The translations under genes were made by a program, and so were the position numbers. The notes beneath the pieces are model-generated. The model saw only the letters and a list, made by a program, of their open reading frames with translations. It was not told where the DNA came from and made no database searches. Positions 51,399-59,014 of a stretch of 64,000 nucleotides of DNA are shown one piece after another. Position 1 is the first letter of the stretch. Each line of letters starts with the position of its first letter. The stretch spans positions 124,001-188,000 of the forward strand of contig NZ_VUOH01000002.1 of assembly GCF_015390235.1 (NCBI RefSeq). Direction: 5' to 3'. Source of the DNA: Quadrisphaera sp. INWT6 (lineage in GTDB: Bacteria; Actinomycetota; Actinomycetes; Actinomycetales; Quadrisphaeraceae).

Positions 51399-52786
51399 GC
51401 GCTCGCTCCCGCCGTCGTCGTGCTGGAGCCACCGGCGGGCACCGGCCGCAGGCCGAGGTTGTCGCGCAGCGTGGTGCCCTCGTACTCGGTGCGGTGCACC
51501 CCGCGCTCCTGGAGGATCGGCACCACACGGTCGACGAACGGGTCGAGCCCGCCCGGCGTGAGGTGCGGGACGAGGATGAACCCGTCGGAGGCCTCCGCCT
51601 CGACGAGGTGCTGGATGGTGTCGGCCACGGTGGTCGGCGAGCCCACGAACGTCTGCCGCGCCGTCTGCTCGATCATCAGCTCGCGGATCGACAGGCCCTC
51701 CGCCTCGGCCCGCTCCCGCCACGCCCTCGCGGTGGCCAGCGGGTCGCGGTACTGGCGCACGCTCGCGCGACCCTGGCTCATGACCTGCTCGCCGACCACC
51801 GGGTCGACGTCGGGCAGCGGACCGTCGGGGTCGTAGCCGGACAGGTCGCGGTTCCAGACCTGCTCGAGGAAGACGATCGCCGTCGCCCCGCTGACCTGCG
51901 CGCGGCGCACCTCGCGGGCCACCTCCTCGGCCTCGGCGTCGGTGTCGCCGAGCGCGAAGGTGGCCGCGGGCAGCACGAGCAGGTCGTCTCGGCGGCGGCC
52001 GAACGCCGCGAGGCGCGCCTTGACGTCGGCGTAGAACGGCCGGCCCTCCTCGAGCGTCGCGTACCGCGTGAAGATCGCGTCGGCGTGCTCGGCGGCGAAC
52101 GCGCGGCCCTCCTCGGAGTCACCGGCCTGGAAGACCACCGGCCGCCCCTGCGGGCTGCGCGGCACGGTGGTGTGCCCGGAGACGTCGAAGTGCGCGTCGT
52201 GGCGGGCGAACGCCCCCGGCCCGGGCGCCCGCAGGAACCGGCCGGTGTCCTTGTCGGCCAGCACCTCGTCACCGCGCCAGGAGTCGAAGAGCTCGAGCGC
52301 CGTCTCCAGGAACGAGCGGGCGCGGTCGTAGCGCTGGTCAGCGGCGAGGAACCCGCCGCGGCGGAAGTTCTCGCCCGTGAACGCGTCCCAGCTGGTGACG
52401 ACGTTCCACGCGGCCCGACCCTCGGAGAGGTGGTCGAGGGTGGCGAACTGCCGGGCCACCTCGTAGGGCTCGTTGAACGTCGAGCTGATGGTGCCGGTGA
52501 GCCCCAGGTGCGTGGTGACGCCGGCGAGGGCCGCGAGGATCGTGAAGGTGTCGGGCCTGCCGACGACGTCGAGGTCGTAGGTGCGCCCGGCGTGCTCGCG
52601 CAGCCGCAGCCCCTCGGCGAGGAAGAGGAAGTCGAGCTTGCCGCGCTCGGCGGTCTGCGCGAAGCGCACGAACGAGTCGGGGTCGATGTGGCTGCCCGCG
52701 GCGGGGTCGGACCACACGGTGGTGTTGTTGACGCCGGGGAAGTGCGCCGCGAGGTGCACCTGGCGCCCGGTCGTGTCTCGGCTCAT
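51395..52786 (-). CDS. NtaA/SnaA/DszA-type flavin monooxygenase
   Basis: A 463-residue LLM protein of the nitrilotriacetate/dibenzothiophene-sulfone monooxygenase subfamily. Features: VHLAAHFPGVNNTTVWSDPAAGSHIDPDSF, LDFLFLAEGLRLREH, AWNVVTSWDAFTGENFRRGGF, YDRARSFLETALELFDSW and VFQAGDSEEGRAFAAEHADAIF. This group uses FMNH2 and oxygen to cut C-N or C-S bonds. ATG at 52786 overlaps the previous stop by ATGA. Of the four LLM enzymes in the operon it is the one most like known desulfurising monooxygenases. Confidence 0.92.
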   Translation of the reverse strand: MSRDTTGRQVHLAAHFPGVNNTTVWSDPAAGSHIDPDSFVRFAQTAERGKLDFLFLAEGLRLREHAGRTYDLDVVGRPDTFTILAALAGVTTHLGLTGTISSTFNEPYEVARQFATLDHLSEGRAAWNVVTSWDAFTGENFRRGGFLAADQRYDRARSFLETALELFDSWRGDEVLADKDTGRFLRAPGPGAFARHDAHFDVSGHTTVPRSPQGRPVVFQAGDSEEGRAFAAEHADAIFTRYATLEEGRPFYADVKARLAAFGRRRDDLLVLPAATFALGDTDAEAEEVAREVRRAQVSGATAIVFLEQVWNRDLSGYDPDGPLPDVDPVVGEQVMSQGRASVRQYRDPLATARAWRERAEAEGLSIRELMIEQTARQTFVGSPTTVADTIQHLVEAEASDGFILVPHLTPGGLDPFVDRVVPILQERGVHRTEYEGTTLRDNLGLRPVPAGGSSTTTAGASA

Positions 52787-54009
52787 CGCGCTGCCTCCGT
52801 GAGGGCGTAGCGGTTGGCGGGGCGGGCCAGGCCGAGGCGCTCGCGCAGCGTGCGCTCGGAGTACTCCGTGCGGAACGCCCCGCGGCGCTGCAGCTCGAGG
52901 ACGAGCCCGCGCGTGGTGGCGTGCAGGTCGTCGGGCAGGACGGCGGGGCGCAGCCGCAGGCCGTCCAGGCCCGCCTCCTGCCACGCCAGGGCGAGGTCGG
53001 CCAGCTCGGCGGGCGTCCCGGCGAAGACCAGCGCGTCGCTGGTGCCGGCCAGGGGTGCCCCGGCGGCCTCGTCGAGGCGGGCCAGCCGCTCCGCCGCGGC
53101 CCCGGGCCGCTCGTCGAGGACGACGGCGACGTCTCCGAGCAGGCGCAGCGGCTGGTCGCCGGCGCCGTCCGGCCAGGCGGGCTGGGTCTGCCGCTCGGCG
53201 CGCACGGCGGTGACGAGGCGCCGCGCGTCGTCGGCGTCGTGGGGGGTGAGGAACCCCAGGTCCGCGGAGCGCGCGACGAAGCGGTGCGCCACGGGCACGT
53301 GGCTCAGGGCCGCCACGAGCGGCTGGCCCTGCGGCGGGCGCGGGGTGGTCGAGGGGCCGCGCACCGAGAAGTGCGGGCTGTCGACGTCGACGGCGTGCAG
53401 CTTGGCGGCGTCGACGAAGCGGCCGGTCGCGGTGTCGCGGATCTCGGCGTCGTCCTCCCAGGAGTCCCAGAGGCGGCGCACCACCTCGGTCCAGTCGCGG
53501 GCCTCGTCGAAGACGTCCTCCACGAGCGCCGGGTCGGGGGTGCTCCCGGGGACGAGGGCCGTCAGCTCCGGGCGGCGACCGAGGTGGGCGGCCTCGTCCG
53601 GGCGCAGGGAGACCTGCACCCGCACGCCCGCGCGGCCGCGGCTCGCGTGGTCGAGGGTGGCCACGGCCTTGGAGAGGTGGAACGGCTCCGTGTGCGTCGC
53701 CGTCGCGCTCGGCACGAGGCCGACGTGCTGGGTGACGAGGGAGAGCCTCGCGGCCACGAGCACGGCGTCGAGGCGGCCGACCACCACGTCGGTCCGGTCC
53801 GTCGACTGCAGGCGGAACGCGTCCTCGAGGGTGACCAGGTCGAGCAGGCCGGCCTCGGCCTCGAGGGCGAGGTCGGTCCAGTAGCGGGCGCTGGACAGCT
53901 CGGTGGGGCGGGCGGCGGGCTCGCGCCAGGCGGCGGGGTGCCACCCCGCGCCGTCGAGCGCGACCGCGAGGTGCAGGGGCTTCGTGGGCACGAGCGGGTC
54001 AGCGGGCAC
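52783..54009 (-). CDS. LLM-class flavin monooxygenase, paralogue
   Basis: A 408-residue luciferase-like protein related to the DszA-type gene beside it but more divergent. It has LHLAVALDGAGWHPAAWREP, DLALEAEAGLLDLVTLEDAF, ATLDHASRGRAGVRVQVSL and VFDEARDWTEVVRRLWDSWEDD. The end RRGAFRTEYSERTLRERLGL is shared with the other members of the operon. The start is GTG at 54009 or GTG at 53991; neither has a strong ribosome site. It ends in ATGA overlap with the next gene. Confidence 0.88.
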   Translation of the reverse strand: MPADPLVPTKPLHLAVALDGAGWHPAAWREPAARPTELSSARYWTDLALEAEAGLLDLVTLEDAFRLQSTDRTDVVVGRLDAVLVAARLSLVTQHVGLVPSATATHTEPFHLSKAVATLDHASRGRAGVRVQVSLRPDEAAHLGRRPELTALVPGSTPDPALVEDVFDEARDWTEVVRRLWDSWEDDAEIRDTATGRFVDAAKLHAVDVDSPHFSVRGPSTTPRPPQGQPLVAALSHVPVAHRFVARSADLGFLTPHDADDARRLVTAVRAERQTQPAWPDGAGDQPLRLLGDVAVVLDERPGAAAERLARLDEAAGAPLAGTSDALVFAGTPAELADLALAWQEAGLDGLRLRPAVLPDDLHATTRGLVLELQRRGAFRTEYSERTLRERLGLARPANRYALTEAAR

Positions 54010-54062
54010 GGGGGCGCATCTGTTCCAGGGCACCTGCTGACCCGCTCGGCGTCGTGGCGGCC

Positions 54063-54554
54063 TCAGACGGCCGCGCGGACCCTGTTGGTCCAGGTCGAGA
54101 CCACCTCGGTGCCCGCGCGCTCCAGCAGCTGGGTCACGGGGCAGCGGCGGCTGACCTCGGCCACGAAGGCGTCGAACGCGGCGTCGTCGAGGTCGGTCTC
54201 CAGCTCGACGGTCAGCGACACCTTCGAGAACGACGGGTTCCCCTCGGCACCGAAGACGAGCACGGAGTTGTCGAGCTCGGCGTCGACGCGGCCGTGGAAC
54301 GCGCCCAGCTCGACGCCCTGGCCGAGGGCGACGATCTTCGAGGTGACCTGGTTGCACGAGACGTAGCCCGCGAGCACCAGGTCGAGCGGGCTGGGGGCGC
54401 TGTCGGTGCCCCCGAACGCCGGGTGGCCCTCGGCGCGGACGACGTGGGGTCCGCCGGCGACGGCGACGTCCTGCAGGACGCCCTCCCCCTCGCCGTGGAG
54501 CTCGAAGCTGAGGACGGAACCCTTCGGGTGCAGCGGCACGTGCGTCTCCTCCAT
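54063..54554 (-). CDS. OsmC-family protein
   Basis: A 163-residue OsmC/YhfA-like protein. Two conserved Cys lie in LAGYVSCNQVTSKIVAL and in SRRCPVTQLLERAG, the pair that reduces organic hydroperoxides in OsmC/Ohr enzymes. ATG at 54554 starts the compact domain. It is embedded between LLM monooxygenase genes under a SAM-IV leader. There it may remove peroxides or reactive sulfur formed by the monooxygenases; this role is inferred. Confidence 0.9.
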   Translation of the reverse strand: MEETHVPLHPKGSVLSFELHGEGEGVLQDVAVAGGPHVVRAEGHPAFGGTDSAPSPLDLVLAGYVSCNQVTSKIVALGQGVELGAFHGRVDAELDNSVLVFGAEGNPSFSKVSLTVELETDLDDAAFDAFVAEVSRRCPVTQLLERAGTEVVSTWTNRVRAAV

Positions 54555-54628
54555 CGGTGCGGGCGCGCGGGACCGCGCGCCTCGGTGGGCGGGTGGTGCT
54601 CGGGTGGTGCGGTGGGTGGGGCGCCGGC

Positions 54629-55522
54629 TCAGGCGGCGCGGCGCTCCGCGGAGCCAGCCGGCTCGGCAGGGTCGGCGGTCTCGGCGGTCTCGGCGCGGAG
54701 CCGGTCCCGCAGTCCGGGCTCGGAGCTCGAGCGGCGGAAGGCCCCGCGGCGCTGGAGCTCGGGCACCAGGCCGCGCGTGGTGGCGAGCAGGTCGCGGAGC
54801 GGCTCGGCGGGGTGCAGCCGCAGCCCCTGCAGGCCCGCCGCGCGCCACGCCAGCGCGAGGTCGGCGAGCTGGGAGGGCGTTCCGGCGAACACGCGCGCGC
54901 CCTCGGGTGCGGTGGCCGGGAGGCTCGCCGCCGCGAGGTCCGCGCGGTCGCGGGCGCGGGCGGCGTCGTCCTCGAGCACGACGACCAGGTCTCCGAGGAG
55001 GTGGCGCGGAGCGCCCTCGGTGCGGGCCGCCGCGACGAGCTGGTGGACGTCGACGGTGGTGCGCGGGGCGACGAACCCGAGGTCGGCGGCCGAGGACGGC
55101 AGGGCGCGCGGGCCGCGCCCGGGGCGGCCGGGCAGGGCCACGACGGGCCCGGTCCCCTCCGCGGACCAGCGGCGACGAACCGCGCGGACCCACCCCTGCT
55201 CGTCGGCGGGGACGGGCACCTGCAGCAGGACGCCGGCGCGTCCGCCGCTGGCGCGGTCGAGCTCCTCGACCGCGGTGGCGAGCCGGCCGGGCTCGCTCAG
55301 GCCGGCGCGGACGACGGGCAGCAGGCCGGTGCTGCGGGTGGCCGCCGCCAGGCGGGTCGCGGCACGGACGGCCCCGAGCTCGTCGGCGGCGGGACCGGCG
55401 GGGGCGTCGAGGGTGAGGAAGTCGAGCAGGCCCCTCTCGGCCTCGGCGGCCAGGTCGGCCCAGGGCGCCGTCGCGCCGGCGTGGTGCCCGCCGAGGGCGA
55501 GGGCCAGGTGCAGGTGGGACAT
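54629..55522 (-). CDS. Shortened LLM-class monooxygenase, first gene of the operon
   Basis: A 297-residue luciferase-like protein, about 110 residues shorter than its neighbour paralogue. It keeps the N-terminal strand (LHLALALGGHHAGATAPWADL), LLDFLTLDAP, LDRASGGRAGVLLQVPVP, and a C-terminal part nearly identical in pattern to the paralogue (ATTRGLVPELQRRGAFRRSS). Much of the central barrel is missing, so activity is doubtful. ATG at 55522 has GAAGAGG 8 bases upstream. The SAM-IV riboswitch lies directly upstream. Confidence 0.82.
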   Translation of the reverse strand: MSHLHLALALGGHHAGATAPWADLAAEAERGLLDFLTLDAPAGPAADELGAVRAATRLAAATRSTGLLPVVRAGLSEPGRLATAVEELDRASGGRAGVLLQVPVPADEQGWVRAVRRRWSAEGTGPVVALPGRPGRGPRALPSSAADLGFVAPRTTVDVHQLVAAARTEGAPRHLLGDLVVVLEDDAARARDRADLAAASLPATAPEGARVFAGTPSQLADLALAWRAAGLQGLRLHPAEPLRDLLATTRGLVPELQRRGAFRRSSSEPGLRDRLRAETAETADPAEPAGSAERRAA

Positions 55523-55593
55523 CGGTGGACCTCTTCCGCCCCGGTGCGGGGCCTCGCGCTTACCGGGGCCCCGCCTCGTGCGGGGTCCGGTCG

Positions 55594-55672
55594 GGTCGTC
55601 ACCTGGGGCACCCCGCCGCAGAGCGAGGGTTGCCGGTCAGCTAGCCAGGGCTTGTCGCTGACGCTCATGACC
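55594..55672 (-). promoter_or_regulatory. SAM-IV riboswitch
   Basis: Reading the minus strand from 55672, the conserved blocks of the actinobacterial SAM-IV aptamer appear in order: GGTCATGAGCGTCAGCG, AAGCCC, GCTGACCGGCAACCCTC, GGGGTGCCCC and GTGACGACC. The outer stem closes as GGTC with GACC. SAM binding lowers expression of sulfur or methionine genes. Here it controls the LLM/OsmC operon, whose first start is about 72 bases downstream of the aptamer. GC-rich stems between the aptamer and the start could form the switching element. Confidence 0.9.
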
Positions 55673-55793
55673 TGATGGATCTGGTGGAGCTGGTCGTGCT
55701 GGGCCAAGCGTGGCGCCTGGGGCGCGGGCGCGTCAACACCACCCCGCCGTCCTCCCCCGCGGGGCGCCCGCTCCCCTCGTACGCCCTCCCCCT

Positions 55794-55873
55794 GTTGGCA
55801 CGGGGTGGCCCTGCGCCAGTAGGACTGGCACGGGGTGGCCCTGCGTCATCCGGGGAGGGGTGCAGATCCCCCC
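55794..55873. repeat. 80-base direct repeat, copy 1
   Basis: It begins GTTGGCACGGGGTGGCCC and ends GCAGATCCCCCC. Within it GGCACGGGGTGGCCCTGCG occurs twice, 30 bases apart. It matches copy 2 at 56022-56101 at about 76 of 80 positions. Confidence 0.8.
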
Positions 55874-55915
55874 ACTCCAGGCGGAGTGACCTCCGGGCGC
55901 GCCCAAGACCTCGAG

Positions 55916-55964
55916 GGCGGAGTCCGGGGCCACATCAGCGCCCCCTCTGGCCCGGGACTCCGCC
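55916..55964. repeat. 17-base inverted repeat between the direct repeats
   Basis: Arms at 55916-55932 (GGCGGAGTCCGGGGCCA) and 55948-55964 pair with one mismatch around a 15-base loop. It stands midway between the two copies of the 80-base repeat. Confidence 0.65.
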
Positions 55965-56021
55965 GTCGCGAGCTCCGCTCCGCCCCACCGCGGGCGCTGC
56001 GAGGCGAGGCGAGGCCCCCTC

Positions 56022-56101
56022 GTTGGCACGGGGTGGCCCTGCGCCAGCAGGACTGGCACGGGGTGGCCCTGCGCCATCCCGGGAGTGGTGCAGATCCCCC
56101 C
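56022..56101. repeat. 80-base direct repeat, copy 2
   Basis: Same sequence as 55794-55873 with about four changes, again with the internal 30-base doubling. The low divergence implies a recent duplication or gene conversion. Confidence 0.8.
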
Positions 56102-56158
56102 GGGCGCACCGGGCTCGCCCGGTTCGTCGGCCAGAGGCCGGCCCGGGACGGGCGGGCG

Positions 56159-56854
56159 TCAGAAGGAGACGACGCCTCGGATGCGGTGTCCCGTGGCGAT
56201 CGACTCCCCCGAGATCATCGCCGCGCGCGGCGACAGGAGGAACGCGACCAGGTCGGCGATCTGGTCGGGGCTCGACTCCCCGCCGCGCCCCGGCGCCACC
56301 TCGGCCGAGGGCGTCGGCGTGACCGTCCCGGGGCTGACGGTGTTGACCGTGACGCCGCTGCCGGCGACGGCGTCGGCCAGGTTCTTCGCCGCGACGACCA
56401 GCGCGGCGTTGCGCACGGCCCCGGTCGTGTTGCCGGTGAGGAAGGCGTTCTGCCCGCTCACGCCGACGACGCGCCCGTACCCCGCCTCCCGCATCACCGG
56501 CAGCGCCGCCGCGGCCAGCCGCAGGAAGACGACGGCCTTGGCGTCGAAGGCCTCGAGCACCTGGGCCGGGTCGTCGTTGCGGGCGGGGTCGAGCGTCTGC
56601 GCGCTGGGCGCGGCCGTCACCACCAGGCCGTCGAGCCGCCCGTGGTGGGTGAGCACCGCCTCGACGGCGGCGGTGGCGGAGGCGTCGTCGCGGGCGTCGA
56701 GGCGCAGCCGGAGGCCGGCGGCGTCGGGCTCGGTGGAGCGCGACGCGACGACGGCGGCAGCGCCCTCCTCACCGAGCCGGCGCACCACGGCGCTGCCGAT
56801 GAGGCCGCCTCCCCCGACGACGAGCACCACGCGTCCGGCCAGCCCCAGGTCCAC
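56159..56854 (-). CDS. SDR-family protein lacking the catalytic Tyr-Lys
   Basis: A 231-residue short-chain dehydrogenase fold. The NAD(P) loop is VVGGGGLIGSAVVRRL, then LDARDD and LVVTAAPSAQ in place of the usual NNAG. Ser survives in VVGVSGQN, but the position of the YxxxK motif reads GAVRNAALVVAAKN, so the catalytic Tyr and Lys are not in place. It may bind a nucleotide without reducing a substrate, or use another site. The C-terminus is VNTVSPGTVTP and normal. GTG at 56854; it follows the STAS gene on the same strand 9 bases downstream. Confidence 0.85.
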   Translation of the reverse strand: MDLGLAGRVVLVVGGGGLIGSAVVRRLGEEGAAAVVASRSTEPDAAGLRLRLDARDDASATAAVEAVLTHHGRLDGLVVTAAPSAQTLDPARNDDPAQVLEAFDAKAVVFLRLAAAALPVMREAGYGRVVGVSGQNAFLTGNTTGAVRNAALVVAAKNLADAVAGSGVTVNTVSPGTVTPTPSAEVAPGRGGESSPDQIADLVAFLLSPRAAMISGESIATGHRIRGVVSF

Positions 56855-56863
56855 CCGGGAAGG

Positions 56864-57253
56864 CTAGCCGCGACGGGCCGCGGCGCCGCTCGAGCCGGAG
56901 CCGGCGAGGGCTGACTCCGGGTCGGGGTGCAGCGGCATCACGTGGCGCATCCCGGTGATGCGGAACAGCTGCTCCACCCGCGGGCTGGTCGAGACCAGCA
57001 CGAACGTGCGGCGGTGGGCGCGCGCCAGCTTGTGGCACTGCACGAGGACCCCGAGGGCGTAGGAGTCCATGAAGGTGACCGCGCGCAGGTCGACGACGAC
57101 GCTGGGTGCGCCCTCGGCGCCGTCGTGCCGGATGAGGCGGCGCAGCTCCTCGCGCAGGGGCGGGGCGGTCCTGACGTCGAGCTCGCCGTCGACGCGGAGG
57201 ACGACGGCGTGGCCGTCCGCCTCCAGGGGGAGCCGGGTGGTCGTGGTGCTCAT
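56864..57253 (-). CDS. STAS-domain anti-sigma factor antagonist
   Basis: A 129-residue single-domain STAS protein of the SpoIIAA/RsbV type. The core strand-helix unit is VVVDLRAVTFMDSYALGVLV, with Ser64 as the phosphorylation site normally targeted by an anti-sigma kinase. The kinase is not encoded nearby. It would release a sigma factor under stress. ATG at 57253 gives the usual short N-terminus. It probably forms an operon with the SDR-like gene. The 212-base gap to the plus-strand coiled-coil gene is a divergent promoter region. Confidence 0.9.
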   Translation of the reverse strand: MSTTTTRLPLEADGHAVVLRVDGELDVRTAPPLREELRRLIRHDGAEGAPSVVVDLRAVTFMDSYALGVLVQCHKLARAHRRTFVLVSTSPRVEQLFRITGMRHVMPLHPDPESALAGSGSSGAAARRG

Positions 57254-57465
57254 GTCCCCCCTCCGCCCGTTCCGGCTCCCGCTGTCGGCGGCGAGTCTGC
57301 GGCCTGCGGCGCCGCAGCGCCTGTGGTTCCTGAGGGTAACCACGGGAGCGGCGTCCGGCACCGGTGCCGTGCGCCGTCCGGGGTCTCGCGGCGGCGTCCA
57401 CCCGTCTCCCGGACGGGCGGGGTCTGGGAGGTGTGGATCTCCGGCGGCCGGGTACTGACGTCCCC

Positions 57466-58251
57466 GTGACTGAGACGATCAAGGACACCCCGACCGGCCA
57501 GACCCTCCGCGGCGACGACCGCACCACCTTCACCCGGGCCGCCCTGGAGCGGGCCGCGCGCGCCTCCCACGACGCCGGCGACCAGCGCGACGAGCTGGCC
57601 CGGCGCGTCGAGGAGGCGCGGCGCACGCGCAAGGAGGCCAAGGCCGGGCGCCGCACCGCCCGGGCCCAGCTGGAGCTGGCCGAGCGCGACGTCGCCATCG
57701 CCAAGGAGACCGTCGCCTCGCTGCGCGCGCAGCTGGCGGTGGCCACCAAGCACGCCGAGAAGGTGGGCAAGGACGCCGAGAAGGCGGAGCGCGAGCACAC
57801 CGAGGGCCTGCGCCGCGCGTCGAAGAAGAAGGGGAGGGCCGAGGCCCGCTCGAAGGACGCGAAGGGCGGAGGCGCACCCGCAGCGTCGACGGACACCCGT
57901 GACGAGCACCGCGACCAGGACGGTGACCAGGACCGCGACGGCCAGCGGGACGGCCTCGCGGCGCGCGCGGCGGACCTCGCCGAGCGGGCCACCGACGAGG
58001 TCGCGGGGGCTGCTCTGACCCTGGAGGAGAAGGCCGACGACGCCGCCGCGAAGACGGCGACGCGGACGCGCCGCCCCCGCGGGTCCAGCGCCGGGTCCGG
58101 CACGACGACGCGCCGCAGCACCGGTCGACGCACCGCTGCCCCAGGGACCACCCACACCGCGGCGACCGCCCCCTCGTCCGACGTCGACAAGGCCGGCCAG
58201 GGCGCCTTCACCGTCGACGGCGACGCCGCCGGGCAGCGCAGCGACGCCTGA
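57466..58251 (+). CDS. Coiled-coil hypothetical protein
   Basis: A 261-residue protein. Residues about 20-125 are highly charged and helical (ELARRVEEARRTRKEAKAGR onward), forming a long coiled coil. The rest is Asp/Arg/Gly/Thr-rich and disordered, with a short helix around AARAADLAERATDEVAG. No membrane segment or enzymatic motif. GTG at 57466 is the first start after the divergent region. A clear hairpin follows the stop. It may be a cytoskeletal or DNA-associated scaffold, but this is not proven. Confidence 0.75.
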   Translation: MTETIKDTPTGQTLRGDDRTTFTRAALERAARASHDAGDQRDELARRVEEARRTRKEAKAGRRTARAQLELAERDVAIAKETVASLRAQLAVATKHAEKVGKDAEKAEREHTEGLRRASKKKGRAEARSKDAKGGGAPAASTDTRDEHRDQDGDQDRDGQRDGLAARAADLAERATDEVAGAALTLEEKADDAAAKTATRTRRPRGSSAGSGTTTRRSTGRRTAAPGTTHTAATAPSSDVDKAGQGAFTVDGDAAGQRSDA

Positions 58252-58280
58252 CACGCCCCGCCCGGTGCGCCCCGGGTGTG

Positions 58281-58314
58281 CAGCGCCCCGCAGCCCAGCG
58301 GCTGCGGGGCGCTG
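58281..58314. terminator. Hairpin after the coiled-coil gene
   Basis: A perfect 13-pair stem has arms at 58281-58293 and 58302-58314 and an 8-base loop, 29 bases after the stop. Confidence 0.7.
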
Positions 58315-58323
58315 CCGCGCCAG

Positions 58324-58389
58324 CAGACGCCAGCCAGACGCCAGCCAGACGCCAGGCAGGTAATAGCCGGACGTCAGCCGGACGTCAGC
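58324..58389. repeat. Six in-register 11-base tandem units
   Basis: From 58324 the sequence can be cut into six 11-base units: CAGACGCCAGC twice, CAGACGCCAGG, CAGGTAATAGC, then CGGACGTCAGC twice. The fourth is degenerate. The last unit runs into the 3' end of the minus-strand gene at 58385. This looks like a small minisatellite. Confidence 0.65.
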
Positions 58390-58966
58390 GGAGCAGCCGC
58401 TCCACCGCGGCCTCGACAGCGGCGAGCGGAACGGGGCCGCCCGGCACGCAGGCCGGGCCGTCGGACGAGAGCAGGGCGCGCAGGCGGGCGACGTGCGGGT
58501 AGGCGGCCAGGGCCGCCGACGGCGGCGCCGCGTCCGGGACCTCCACCGCGCGGGGACGCACGGCGAACAGGTGCAGCACCACCACGACCGGCGCATCGCG
58601 CACGGCGGTGGGGCGGGCCCCGCCCCGCTCCAGAGCGGCGCGCAGCGCGCTGGCCCAGGTGCCGCCGCGCACCCAGTCGTCCACCAGCACGGCGGAGGAC
58701 GTCGCGAGGGTCCACGACGCGGGGTGGCAGCGGGCCAGCTCGACGGCCCTGCGGTGGACGCCGCCCAGCACCGCGCGCCACCCGCCGTCCGCGGCGCCGT
58801 CCCCCTGCGCGGTGGTGCAGGGGTGGAGGAGCCCGGCGAGGGCGCGCGCGACGGCGCTCGCGAGCGGCGTCCCGCCGTCGTCCGCGCAGGAGCCGGCGGC
58901 GGAGCCCGCCTCCACCGCGGCCAGGAGGAGCTCCCGCTCGTCACCGCCCTCGGACGCGTCGCGCAC
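58385..58966 (-). CDS. Hypothetical protein
   Basis: A 193-residue Ala-rich, mostly helical soluble protein. It has LHPCTTAQGDG, VHRRAVELARCHPASWTLATSSAVLVDDWVRGG and VVVVLHLFAVRPRAVEVPD. Four Cys residues are scattered without a metal pattern. I do not recognise the family. GTG at 58966 lies just after a palindrome (58975-58989) that is a candidate TetR operator. The TetR gene ends 48 bases upstream, so this gene may be a target or an operon partner of that regulator. Confidence 0.65.
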   Translation of the reverse strand: MRDASEGGDERELLLAAVEAGSAAGSCADDGGTPLASAVARALAGLLHPCTTAQGDGAADGGWRAVLGGVHRRAVELARCHPASWTLATSSAVLVDDWVRGGTWASALRAALERGGARPTAVRDAPVVVVLHLFAVRPRAVEVPDAAPPSAALAAYPHVARLRALLSSDGPACVPGGPVPLAAVEAAVERLLR

Positions 58967-58974
58967 GCCGAGAT

Positions 58975-58989
58975 TCTTACACCGTAAGA
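58975..58989. promoter_or_regulatory. Candidate TetR operator TCTTACACCGTAAGA
   Basis: A perfect inverted repeat, TCTTAC-ACC-GTAAGA, directly upstream of the hypothetical gene start and 26 bases from the end of the TetR gene. A near-copy (12 of 13 on the core CTTACACCGTAAG) lies at 60439-60451 before the Asp23 operon. Confidence 0.6.
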
Positions 58990-59014
58990 CCAGACCCCCG
59001 GGAGGGGGTCGCGG

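Larger units (their letters stand above)
55523..56158. other. 636-base intergenic region: riboswitch leader plus duplicated repeats
   Basis: No gene is supported. From left to right it holds GC hairpins next to the first LLM ribosome site, the SAM-IV riboswitch, and an 80-base direct repeat present twice with an inverted repeat between the copies. The frames through the repeats are repetitive peptides and are not credible genes. Confidence 0.75.

Noticed and set aside
55740-56110. CRISPR-like array
   Set aside because: There are only two long copies with internal doubling, no regular spacers of equal size and no cas genes.
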